From: Gammaproteobacteria bacterium
Lineage (GTDB): Bacteria; Pseudomonadota; Gammaproteobacteria; Pseudomonadales; Pseudohongiellaceae
Reading direction: 5' to 3'
Assembly (NCBI GenBank): GCA_030831165.1
Contig: JAURLP010000011.1
Location: 62,001 to 126,000, forward strand
Length of the DNA stretch: 64,000 nt
A program made the translations under genes and the position numbers. Shown one piece after another: positions 54,803 to 63,112 of the stretch. Position 1 is the stretch's first letter. Every line of letters begins with the position of its first letter. The notes beneath the pieces were generated by a model. The model saw only the letters and a program-made list of their open reading frames with translations. It searched no databases and was not told the origin of the DNA.

Positions 54803-56191
54803 ATGTCGGCCACCAACTCAAAAAAAGAGCGCCAGCAATTATTGCTTACTCTTAAGCATTCACAAAAAGAAGCCGTCGCATCTTCGACGATGACGGCCAC
54901 CTGCGATAATTTCATGAATGCATTTGCTCTGCATTTGGGCGCCGGCAGCATACAGATGGGTTTTCTTACCGCCTTCCCGCAATTGCTCGGATCTGTCATG
55001 CAAATGATTTCGGTCTGGCTAGGTACCGTGCTTAATCGAAAGCTGTTGGTGCTCATTGCGGCAGCCATTCAAGCTGTTTTGATGTTTGCCATTATGTTGC
55101 TCGCTTTACGAAGCGGCAACTCTCTTGTAAAAACTTTTATCATTCTGGTTGTGCTTTATCACGGCGCGTCGCATACCATTCAGCCGCAATGGCGCGCATG
55201 GATGGGTAGCATTGTTCCTCAAAAAAGCCGTGGCGTTTTTTTTGCTGGCCGTACACGGCTGACCATGGCAACGACCTTGCTTATTTTTCTGGGCGGAGGC
55301 TTATTTCTGAGCCTGACTGATCGATTTAATCTGCTTGGTGCCGGTTTTGCTTTTTTGTTTTTGACAGCGGCGGTTGGTCGCACTGTTTCCTGTTATCACC
55401 TCTGGCGTATGCATGACCCTGTGCCTTTACCTGTCGTTGCTGAAACCAATTTGCTTATATCAACACTAAGACAATTTATTTACGCTATGGGTGACCGAAC
55501 CTTTCGCAACTACAGTATTTTTATTGCCTGTATGCAAGGCATGGTAGCAATTTCAGCACCTTTTTTTGCTGTGTACATGCTCAATGAACTGCATTTCACT
55601 TATTTTGAATATGCCCTGAACCTGATGGCCTCTATCGCAACACAATTTTTAATGCTGCGTTTCTGGGGGAAAATAAGTGATGCTCATGGGAATCGTCTGG
55701 TCATGCTGATTTGTGGTTTTATGATTCCAATGCTACCAATACTATGGCTCTTGTCCCCCAATTTTTATTACCTGCTGCTGGTACAAATGATTTCTGGTTT
55801 ATTCTGGAGCGGCTTTACACTAACTACAGCTAATTACCTTTACGATATACGCCCCCATCAAACTAATTTTGCTACTTATGCTGCAGTACAGGCTTTGCTG
55901 ACAGCCCTTATGGTTTTTATTGGCGCGCTTGCCGGAGGATATTTGGCAAGCATTGCTCCAGTGCTTGTTAGCTGGCTGCCCTTTCATGTCGGCTCTGCAT
56001 TGTTTGTGGTGTTTACAGTCAGCGGCGTAATGCGTGCGCTGGTGCTGGCCTGGTTCCTTCCTAGAGCTGAAGAGCCAACGGTGCGATCTCATCCTGAGTT
56101 ATTACAGGTAATTTTTAGAGTTGCACGCTTTAATGCCATTTCCGGCGTCGTGCTTGACTGGTTAACGCTTACTGAAAAAAAGAAGCCTTAA
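54803..56191 (+). CDS. Major facilitator superfamily transporter
   Basis: About twelve hydrophobic helices over 462 residues, opening FMNAFALHLGAGSIQMGFLTAFPQLLGSVMQM and with RGVFFAGRTRLTMATTL in the central part, as in MFS_1 carriers of unknown substrate. A cytosolic N-terminus of about 45 residues precedes the first helix. Its last four bases overlap the convergent gene. Nothing nearby indicates its cargo. Confidence 0.82.
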   Translation: MSATNSKKERQQLLLTLKHSQKEAVASSTMTATCDNFMNAFALHLGAGSIQMGFLTAFPQLLGSVMQMISVWLGTVLNRKLLVLIAAAIQAVLMFAIMLLALRSGNSLVKTFIILVVLYHGASHTIQPQWRAWMGSIVPQKSRGVFFAGRTRLTMATTLLIFLGGGLFLSLTDRFNLLGAGFAFLFLTAAVGRTVSCYHLWRMHDPVPLPVVAETNLLISTLRQFIYAMGDRTFRNYSIFIACMQGMVAISAPFFAVYMLNELHFTYFEYALNLMASIATQFLMLRFWGKISDAHGNRLVMLICGFMIPMLPILWLLSPNFYYLLLVQMISGLFWSGFTLTTANYLYDIRPHQTNFATYAAVQALLTALMVFIGALAGGYLASIAPVLVSWLPFHVGSALFVVFTVSGVMRALVLAWFLPRAEEPTVRSHPELLQVIFRVARFNAISGVVLDWLTLTEKKKP

Positions 56192-56688
56192 ATTTCCTCG
56201 TCGTGATCCGCCCAGATAAAGCCAATTGGATTTTTGGCTCTTTCTAGTTCTTCATCCTCAAGCTCATCCAGCTCCTTGGCATAACACACTAATTGAATGG
56301 TCCCTTGATGAGCTAACATTGAGCAGGGAATGTCTTCGCCCATGGTTCCTTCAATTCGAATGCCATCAAAACTGACCTGGGCTAGTGAGCGTACTTCAAC
56401 CTGCACACCCCCATGCAAAATAGCCACTATGGCTGGACGAAAATTTGAAGGCAATTTTTCACTCCAGGCACGCGCTTCTATTGCTAAAGCTTCCAGCAGA
56501 ACGCCAGCACTTCTAAATTCATTTTCATCTTCTCTAGAGCAAGCATTTGGGTGTTTTAAACGGCTTTCTTTAGCCAAGGCAGGAGGTCTAAAGCCAGGCA
56601 CAGGAACCATTTGGCGGGGTAGATAATTAATCTGCAGCTGACTCGCCATGGCTTTTTTTTTGTCAGTTTCAGACTTATTATCACCCAT
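56188..56688 (-). CDS. Conserved-looking hypothetical protein after FHA gene
   Basis: A soluble 166-residue protein; I recognise no family. It has a lysine-rich start (MGDNKSETDKKKAMASQ), a Pro-rich stretch (LPRQMVPVPGFRPPALA), a central region with AIVAILHGGVQVEVRSLAQVSFDGIRIEG that looks like small beta strands, and an acidic C-terminus (ELDELEDEELERA...WADHDEEI). It starts 22 bases after the FHA gene, so it is the third gene of that operon and probably works with it. Confidence 0.6.
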   Translation of the reverse strand: MGDNKSETDKKKAMASQLQINYLPRQMVPVPGFRPPALAKESRLKHPNACSREDENEFRSAGVLLEALAIEARAWSEKLPSNFRPAIVAILHGGVQVEVRSLAQVSFDGIRIEGTMGEDIPCSMLAHQGTIQLVCYAKELDELEDEELERAKNPIGFIWADHDEEI

Positions 56689-56710
56689 GGTCAGCCTCTA
56701 TTATACAATT

Positions 56711-57694
56711 TTAGGATCGATCTCGAGATAGTTCTTCTGTAAGCGCAGCTTCTAGATCCTCTGCCACATCAATAATAAATTCCGGAATGGATTCTTCACT
56801 GGGTGAAAGTCGGATGTCGTAACGCTGCACAATATTATGCATCGTAGGTTGTGTACTAAAATCTGGTTTATCGACAATATCCTGGATTGTTCTAATTCCC
56901 AGCACAGTCCATGCCACGCCTATTCCGACAAAGGCCGCCCTCTTAACGGATGTTGTACTGATTGCTCGTATCTGCCAGGCAAGAATCCATGCAAAAAAGA
57001 TAGCGCTGAAAATTAGAATCAGAAAATCGGCTGCCGACTGGCTGGTAAAAAAATAACTGATCACACTATTTAGCTCTTCCGTTAATATAAATACCAAACA
57101 GGCAAAACTGGCCAGAGACAATTGCAAGAAATAACGCCAACTGTGTAAAAAGACTCTGCTAATAAAACTCATCACTGTGGCGATAGCGATGGGAATAGCA
57201 AAATAAAGCAGGCGATTTACAAGTATTTCTGTCCAGTCATTGTTCAAAGAAAATTTCTGATAAGAAAAATAAAACGTCATCAGCATGTACGCCACAGTTA
57301 AAATTAACGCAAGCCAGATTGTAGAAGCAATTTCTGATAAGCGTGAACTTCGCGCAATAATTAATGTTGGCTCTACCGGAGAATGTGCTGCATGTAAATC
57401 AAGGTGAGTTCTGCCAATGTTAATCGTAGTCGGCACACTCAAGTCATGTAATTCATGCTCCCCTTCTTTGAGCTGTTCTTTGCCAATCCAGGTCCCATTT
57501 TCGTCTGAAATACTTTTAACTTGAAAGCCGTTTTCGCTGGCATGAACTTCCAGATGATGAGCTGAAACCGTTTCGTCAGCGATAATCAAATCATTATCAT
57601 AGGCTCGGCCAATCCGAAAAGGAAAACTATCCGCGCGATGAAAAACCGGTTGACTCCTGCCCCCTTTGGAGACGCGAATTATGAGGGATTCCAT
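56711..57694 (-). CDS. FHA-domain protein with C-terminal membrane helices
   Basis: Residues about 1-100 form a forkhead-associated domain: FPFRIGRAYDNDLIIADETVSAHHLEVHASENGFQVKSISDENGTWIG, with the phosphothreonine-contact Arg of GRAYDND and the SAHH turn. From about 125 to 285 come five or six membrane helices, then a cytosolic tail with acidic character. FHA domains read phosphothreonine or fold as partner modules. The gene overlaps the upstream protease gene by 16 bases, so the two products are coupled. Confidence 0.82.
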   Translation of the reverse strand: MESLIIRVSKGGRSQPVFHRADSFPFRIGRAYDNDLIIADETVSAHHLEVHASENGFQVKSISDENGTWIGKEQLKEGEHELHDLSVPTTINIGRTHLDLHAAHSPVEPTLIIARSSRLSEIASTIWLALILTVAYMLMTFYFSYQKFSLNNDWTEILVNRLLYFAIPIAIATVMSFISRVFLHSWRYFLQLSLASFACLVFILTEELNSVISYFFTSQSAADFLILIFSAIFFAWILAWQIRAISTTSVKRAAFVGIGVAWTVLGIRTIQDIVDKPDFSTQPTMHNIVQRYDIRLSPSEESIPEFIIDVAEDLEAALTEELSRDRS

Positions 57695-58947
57695 TCCAAT
57701 GCTCCTAAAAATTTCTCGAGTACAGCAAGCCCGTTTTCAAGAGAAACGGTAGAAAAATCCATCGTGAAAATAACTCCCTCAGTATCATGACCCACCAAAG
57801 TCATTAGTACCATAAAGTCCGTTAACTCCGGATACTCCAAATAAGGTCGGGCACAAATATTTGCCTTGAAGTCTTGTCCCGACAATAAAATAAAACGGGT
57901 TGAGCATGAAAAGTTTCCTACATCCTCTTCGCTCGGCCTTGATGGGAAGCGGCTACGGCTGCTACGTTGATATATCTGGTAAAACGCTGAAGGCGATAAC
58001 TGCTCAGAATCGAGCCAGTAAAATTCATATGAAAATGCACCTGCGCGTAATTGTTCAGAAAGGTAAATTGAGTCCTGCCCCTGACAAACAGAGGCATTAA
58101 CCGTGTAGCGATTGGTCCCTTCTTCAAACTGGTTATCGCTCCAGCAATCCAAACGATCAAAAACACGCCCTGGCACTGATAACTTACCCAATGAAATATT
58201 TCGCCATTCATTATTTAAAATTTCATCAACCAGAGACTGCTGATTTTCAGAAAGCTGGTTGCTGATGCTTGTCGCCAAATCAGTTTCAGGCCGAAAGTCT
58301 GTTGCTCTGGTTTCAGCCAGCAGTTCAGCAAGGTAAGTGGCTGGTACCAGATATCCAACGGCTTCGCCACTGGTTGCTACATTTATACCAACAACCTGGC
58401 CACTGCGATCAAGCGTCGGACCACCACTCATGCCTGGATTGATATTGCCACTAAATAGAATTTTTTCGTATAGAGAGCTTTCCTGGAGGCCATTATTAGT
58501 ACCGCTTACGATGGCCAGATCCAAGGCCAATGGGTGGCCTAAAGAAAACAAGGAAACCCCGTTTTCTGGCAAATCGCCAATTTGCATTGGCAGCCCCATA
58601 GGCTCATCGGCTTGCAGAATAGCCAGATCATGCACTACATCGACGGCCAATACCCTTAAAGGGCCTCGACGCCCGTCTACACCTTCCCATTCCAGCTGGT
58701 AACGGTCGGGTTCATTAACAACATTTGAAATGACATGGTAATTGGATGCCAGAATATCATTTCTACCAATAACGAAGCCGGTACCTACTGAGGCCTTATT
58801 TTCAACCCCTGGCGTAACAACTTCAACACGGTAGACTGAAGACTCATAGCGCGAATAAAGCTCCTCCGCAACATCCTGTGCGCCAGCAAAATTTGCCAGC
58901 AGTATCATGCTGAAAGCAGCAGTAAATTTTATTAATTTCTTTAGCAT
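57679..58947 (-). CDS. Exported trypsin-like serine protease (S1C-type) with unique C-terminal domain
   Basis: A signal peptide (residues 1-23, NFAGAQD) leads to a chymotrypsin fold with GTGFVIGRNDILASNYHVISNV (catalytic His), VDVVHDLAILQAD (Asp) and LFSGNINPGMSGGPTLDRSGQVVGINVA (Ser in GMSGGP). No PDZ domain follows; residues about 235-422 form another domain with paired Cys residues (LDCWSDNQ, NASVCQGQD, FSCSTRF, NICARPY). So it is not DegP/DegS. It is the first gene of the protease-FHA-hypothetical operon. Confidence 0.82.
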   Translation of the reverse strand: MLKKLIKFTAAFSMILLANFAGAQDVAEELYSRYESSVYRVEVVTPGVENKASVGTGFVIGRNDILASNYHVISNVVNEPDRYQLEWEGVDGRRGPLRVLAVDVVHDLAILQADEPMGLPMQIGDLPENGVSLFSLGHPLALDLAIVSGTNNGLQESSLYEKILFSGNINPGMSGGPTLDRSGQVVGINVATSGEAVGYLVPATYLAELLAETRATDFRPETDLATSISNQLSENQQSLVDEILNNEWRNISLGKLSVPGRVFDRLDCWSDNQFEEGTNRYTVNASVCQGQDSIYLSEQLRAGAFSYEFYWLDSEQLSPSAFYQIYQRSSRSRFPSRPSEEDVGNFSCSTRFILLSGQDFKANICARPYLEYPELTDFMVLMTLVGHDTEGVIFTMDFSTVSLENGLAVLEKFLGALEWNPS

Positions 58948-59112
58948 CGGGTATATTCCTATGAGAGTCAGCAGAGAATAAACATCCCCTTGCTATTAGT
59001 CCAGTGCGAGACTAATCTCTCTGCCTTATGGTTAATACTTGCTGTTAGTTTTATGTCATCATTCTCATATAAACTGAAACCATCTGTCGGAGCTATATCT
59101 GAAACATAATCT

Positions 59113-59125
59113 GGAACATAGTTCC
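59113..59125. promoter_or_regulatory. Palindromic site GGAAC-ATA-GTTCC upstream of sugar dehydrogenase gene
   Basis: A perfect 5-base inverted repeat within CTGGAACATAGTTCCGG, 30 bases before the ATG at 59155; it forms the second half of a direct repeat ATCTGAAACATA-ATCTGGAACATA (59097-59120). It could be an operator or an mRNA hairpin near the ribosome site. No regulator is identified. Confidence 0.35.
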
Positions 59126-59154
59126 GGCAATACCAAATTCAAGAGGAATCACGC

Positions 59155-60351
59155 ATGTTAATATCGAGACTTATTTGCCTGCTATTTATCGTTTTTTCGA
59201 CAAATTTAACATTCGCCGCAGACACCCCTCCAGATCCTTTTGCTAATCCGCCACCTCCTGCTTTTGCAGGCCAAACCGGGGCCCCTCAAGCTCAACAAAC
59301 CAATATAAGCATGAATATTATGCTTTCTGGACTACAAGGCTCACGAGCGCTGGTTAGCTTACCAGACAATAATGTTTTAGTGGCAGAAGGCTCAGGTAAT
59401 ATACAGGTTATCCATCCGGATGGATCAGTCACTGGCCCCGTCAGTGGCATGCCGCCCTTGCGTTCCGGGGAAGGCCGTATTCTGATGGACATCACAGCGG
59501 ATGCTAATTTTGCGCAAAACCGTCGCATATTTTTTGCCTACGAGGCAGAAGCCGCAGCGGGGGAAGAAGATCCAATCGAGCAAATAGCAAGTGGCGTCTT
59601 GTCTTCTGATATGACGTACTTTGAGAATATACAAATTCTCGGGAATTATCCTGGCAGACGGTTGGCCTCAACTGCTGACGGCAAGTTATACATTACCACT
59701 ATCGGTTATTTTGAAAGGCGTCCAGAAGTGATGGATTTAACGACCTTTACTGGCAAGGTACTGCGCATCAATGCTGATGGCTCTATCCCGGATGATAATC
59801 CCTATTTGGGTCAGATGAATGTTAGGCCTGAAATATTTGCCATTGGGCACCGTGACCAGGATGGTGTAATGATACACCCTGAAACTAACGAACTTTGGTC
59901 AATTGAGCATGGTCCCATGGGTGGTGACGAGTTGAATATTGTGCGCCCCAGGCAAAATGCTGGCTGGCCCTATATCACCTATGGCAAAAACTACGATGGT
60001 ACAGAAATAGGCCCCAGTGAATGGGATGGTGTTACACAGCCTCTTTACTATTGGTTTCCTTCAATCGCTCCATCTGGTCTGGCAATGGTGCAGACAGATC
60101 TATTTCCTGACTGGCAAGGTAATCTGCTGGTGGGCTCACTTAGCCCGGCTCAGGGCCGTTTCCTTATTCGTCTGATCATGGATGGTGAACGCGTCATAGC
60201 TGAAGAACATTTACTGGTTGATTATGATCGGCGTGTTCGAGATGTAACAGAAACCCCCGATGGCTATATCTACGTTTTAACAGACTCCGAAAATAATTCC
60301 GATGTCGGCAGAGTTTTTCCAGGAGAAGTATTGAAATTAATGCCTCGCTAA
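59155..60351 (+). CDS. Exported PQQ-dependent sugar dehydrogenase-like (Asd/YliI type) beta-propeller
   Basis: A signal peptide (residues 1-22, FAADT), a Pro-rich linker, then a six-bladed propeller of the glucose/sorbosone dehydrogenase family: GSRALVSLPDNNVLVAEGSGNIQVI, LRSGEGRILMDITADANF, TGKVLRINADGSIPDDNPY, FAIGHRDQDGVMIHPETNELWSIEHGPMGGDELNI, the family's most conserved stretch. The YliI-like members use PQQ to oxidise aldoses in the periplasm. No pqq genes are in the window. It lies between the protease/FHA operon and the ExbB-VWA operon. Confidence 0.85.
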   Translation: MLISRLICLLFIVFSTNLTFAADTPPDPFANPPPPAFAGQTGAPQAQQTNISMNIMLSGLQGSRALVSLPDNNVLVAEGSGNIQVIHPDGSVTGPVSGMPPLRSGEGRILMDITADANFAQNRRIFFAYEAEAAAGEEDPIEQIASGVLSSDMTYFENIQILGNYPGRRLASTADGKLYITTIGYFERRPEVMDLTTFTGKVLRINADGSIPDDNPYLGQMNVRPEIFAIGHRDQDGVMIHPETNELWSIEHGPMGGDELNIVRPRQNAGWPYITYGKNYDGTEIGPSEWDGVTQPLYYWFPSIAPSGLAMVQTDLFPDWQGNLLVGSLSPAQGRFLIRLIMDGERVIAEEHLLVDYDRRVRDVTETPDGYIYVLTDSENNSDVGRVFPGEVLKLMPR

Positions 60352-60718
60352 ATCAATACTGACAACACTTTCTCTGGGGAGCTTGGTGCGGCACTGGGCT
60401 TGCTATTGATTATTGTTGAATCTGTAAAACTTTAAGCTGACACATTGCGCCTTCAAAGCCTATTTATTTTTCTCGCTCAGAGCCTTCTTATTTTAGTCAG
60501 GAGCCCTCATGAATTATTGCGTAGCCGGTTTCTTATTAGCTCTGTTCCTAGCCGAAAAGCTTCCTTAACTCTGGCTGAACAATCTTCTGCTAAGACCTTG
60601 AAAATGAGGCGATTTGTCAATAAATACGATACTATAAATTCTTTAATAGCCCATAGTCAGGTGACAACTGCTATCGCAGCAAACGCCTATAACAGGAAAA
60701 AAACTAACTGAGCTGAAT
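60352..60718. other. 367-base gap ahead of the ExbB-VWA operon
   Basis: No convincing gene. An 88-codon frame from a TTG at 60445 has no ribosome site or protein-like pattern. A 19-codon frame (60509-60568, MNYCVAGFLLALFLAEKLP) has a good AGGAG site at 60499-60503 and may be a leader peptide. TATAAA near 60638 could be a -10 element of a promoter for the operon downstream; no good -35 is seen. No terminator was found after the dehydrogenase gene. Confidence 0.4.
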
Positions 60719-60988
60719 ATGACCTGCAAGCAAGCAAGCTTTTTTTTGGCCACACTTTTTACGGCACTTACGCTTAGCCTCCAGGTTTATGCTGCTGAAG
60801 AGCCTGCGGCGGAAACTGAAAATAGTGTTGAGACAAATGCTGACGGTCAAGAAGCGCTTGTCCTCAATCAGGCTGATGGCAATATTGAAAGCGACTCTGA
60901 AGCAGAGCAATCCGAAGGAGATGATGATTTTGTTCCTAGCGCACAAATTTCAGAAGATCTTTCTGTGTCATTTCCCGTTGATATATAA
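60719..60988 (+). CDS. Small exported acidic protein
   Basis: Eighty-nine residues: signal peptide (residues 1-25, ending LQVYAAEEP), then about 60 residues very rich in Glu, Asp, Gln and Asn (AAETENSVETNADGQ, ESDSEAEQSEGDDD), ending DLSVSFPVDI. Probably disordered and periplasmic. No family is recognised. It starts 31 bases ahead of the proton-channel gene and seems to be first in that operon. The role is unknown; a periplasmic partner of the channel is possible. Confidence 0.6.
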   Translation: MTCKQASFFLATLFTALTLSLQVYAAEEPAAETENSVETNADGQEALVLNQADGNIESDSEAEQSEGDDDFVPSAQISEDLSVSFPVDI

Positions 60989-61019
60989 ATTTTTATTTAG
61001 GCTAACTTAAGGATTCGAT

Positions 61020-61835
61020 ATGAAACAACAAGGCCTTGTCTCTGACTTAGTCTATCAGGTCTTTGCACTGATTATTTCGGTAATAATCGTACATGCAATC
61101 TACGTGGCAGTTATCCGTCCAAATGCCGACGCTATTATGGCCCAGCAAGTCCTTTTGCAAGAGGCCGACCCTGACTATATCCAGGAACGCTCTTTGTATG
61201 TTGTCATGAGAGACTACGAGCAAGAAACCTGTATTATTTTGATGCTATGGGCGCTATCCATAATAGGCCTAAAAGTCTGGCGAAACCGCAAAGAAAGCGC
61301 CTTGCTGGAACGCTCCTTGCTAAACCTCGATGAAGGAATCAGTATTTTGCCAGAAGATGCCAGAAACTATGCTCGCCCCATACAGGCCTTGTCTCCGGCA
61401 GAACGGGAATACTTGCTTCCCAGGGCATTGATTTCGGCCTTACAGCGTTTTAATACGACTCGTAGCATTCAGGATGTGTCAAGTGTGGTAAAAGATGTTT
61501 GTAATACTGAGGCGGAACGCCTGGAAAGCGAACTCAGTATTGTTCGCTATATTGCATGGGCCATCCCTTCCATTGGTTTCTTGGGAACAGTCCGCGGTAT
61601 TGGAGAAGCGCTTGGTCAAGCACAAAGTGCGGTGACGGGCGATATACTAGGCGTAACTACAAGCCTCGGTGTCGCGTTTAACTCGACGTTCATTGCTCTG
61701 GTCGTCAGCATTATTATCATGTTCGTTCTCTATCAGCTTCAGCTTTTACAAGACCGCCTGGTTCTAGACACTCAGGATTATTGTGACAACTATCTGATCC
61801 GACACCTTCAAGTGCCGGATCGAGAGCATTACTAA
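61020..61835 (+). CDS. MotA/TolQ/ExbB proton channel family protein
   Basis: A 271-residue membrane protein. Helices at about 12-32 and 72-90 are followed by a cytosolic segment, then the family core: YIAWAIPSIGFLGTVRGIGEAL and VTTSLGVAFNSTFIALVVSIIIMFVLYQLQLL, the paired helices that form the proton path in ExbB, TolQ and MotA. The conserved Thr in FNST is present. In this family a partner carrying a membrane Asp is needed; the VWA protein two genes on fits that. Ribosome site AAGGA before the ATG. Confidence 0.88.
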   Translation: MKQQGLVSDLVYQVFALIISVIIVHAIYVAVIRPNADAIMAQQVLLQEADPDYIQERSLYVVMRDYEQETCIILMLWALSIIGLKVWRNRKESALLERSLLNLDEGISILPEDARNYARPIQALSPAEREYLLPRALISALQRFNTTRSIQDVSSVVKDVCNTEAERLESELSIVRYIAWAIPSIGFLGTVRGIGEALGQAQSAVTGDILGVTTSLGVAFNSTFIALVVSIIIMFVLYQLQLLQDRLVLDTQDYCDNYLIRHLQVPDREHY

Positions 61836-61840
61836 GATCC

Positions 61841-63112
61841 ATGACAACATTAATCGAGCTGCATGATCATAATATTCGTATCAGCTCCCCTCAGGGCCTG
61901 CTGGGAGAGAGTCCTGGTTTTGCCAATACTTTTGAAAAGCCCCCGGTGTATGGTGCCGATGCGCTAAGCCTGACCAGACTTCACCCTCAACAAAGTTTTA
62001 ATCAATTCTGGTTTCAACTCGGCCTTGATCCACTAGCGGGCAAAAACAAACTTTTTCGCCATCAGGCCGATCTTGCATTTGGCCATTTGGAAAGTATTAC
62101 TAAAAAGTTTGAGCTAATTGGAGAAACAGTATTTGCTGTCCCGAGTCACTACTCAGCCAATCAGTTAGCGACCCTGCTAGGCCTTGTTAAACACTGCACC
62201 ATTGATGCGGCTGGATTGGTGGATCTTGCCTTACTTGCCTTGGCCAAATTGCACGAACATCAGCAAGCGTTATTTATGGATGTACAATTACATCAAACCG
62301 TATTAACGCTCGTCACAAAAGAACATGGCGAAATCATCCGTCAAAAAGTTTTACCTATCTCGGGTACCGGTTTGCTTTCACTCTATGATGCCTGGGCTAA
62401 TACCATTACTGATGCTTTTATAAAACAGAGCCGTTTTGATCCATTGCATAATGCGGATACCGAGCAATATATTTACAGCGAATTGGAAGCCTGGCTAAGG
62501 TCTGTCGCTAAGAATAAAGAAATATTAATAGAAATAAACAATAAAGGGACTATCCATCAGGCCAGCCTTACCCTGAATAATTTTGAACAGCGCGCGCAAA
62601 ATATTTTTCAAAAAGTTAGCCAGGAAATCGATAGTATTGGTTCCGCTTTTACGCCTGTTTTTGCACTAGATCGCATATGTTCTTTACCCGGCCTAAAACA
62701 AGCCATGCCTGGCCTTAATCCTGTTTCAGATAATGCAATTACAGAAAACGGCTATCAACATCTGGAACTAATCAAAAGCAGTGGTGAAGCATTAAAACTG
62801 GTTTCAAGGCTGCCGGTTGAAGAAAAAAATACTGCATTTACCAAAAATTCATCGCCTGCAAATACATTTAGACCCACACATTTTGTGTTTAGGCACAAGG
62901 CTTATGCGCTCTCAGATATAAACCTGCCAGAATTTAATTTAGCCAAGCCAATACAGATTAATCTTCAAGGGCAAGACTATTATTTGGATGTTAATCCCGA
63001 AGTTGACCTAGACTTAAATGGCTCAACCCTAACTGAGTCAGAGCTTTTAAAGCTTGGTGATCGTCTAACTGTTAATAAGCACTTCATACTAGAATTCATT
63101 CAGGTGCAGTGA
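61841..63112 (+). CDS. Actin/Hsp70-like-fold cytosolic protein of unknown function
   Basis: Begins TLIELHDHNIRISSPQGLLGESPGFANTF and continues QADLAFGHLESITKKFELIGETVFAVPSHYSANQLATLLGLVKHCTIDAAGLVDLALLAL, a pattern (AVPS...LLG..K.C....GLVD.A..A) like the first lobe of Hsp70/actin-type ATPases. The usual DxGT phosphate loops are weak, so ATP binding is uncertain. The end (residues about 350-423, ending LKLGDRLTVNKHFILEFIQVQ) looks like a small beta domain, possibly FHA-like. It starts 5 bases after the channel gene and shares one base (TGATG) with the VWA gene. Confidence 0.6.
   Translation: MTTLIELHDHNIRISSPQGLLGESPGFANTFEKPPVYGADALSLTRLHPQQSFNQFWFQLGLDPLAGKNKLFRHQADLAFGHLESITKKFELIGETVFAVPSHYSANQLATLLGLVKHCTIDAAGLVDLALLALAKLHEHQQALFMDVQLHQTVLTLVTKEHGEIIRQKVLPISGTGLLSLYDAWANTITDAFIKQSRFDPLHNADTEQYIYSELEAWLRSVAKNKEILIEINNKGTIHQASLTLNNFEQRAQNIFQKVSQEIDSIGSAFTPVFALDRICSLPGLKQAMPGLNPVSDNAITENGYQHLELIKSSGEALKLVSRLPVEEKNTAFTKNSSPANTFRPTHFVFRHKAYALSDINLPEFNLAKPIQINLQGQDYYLDVNPEVDLDLNGSTLTESELLKLGDRLTVNKHFILEFIQVQ

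Noticed and set aside
60445-60711. 88-codon + frame from TTG before the small acidic protein
   Set aside because: No ribosome site, weak start, composition not protein-like; treated as intergenic.
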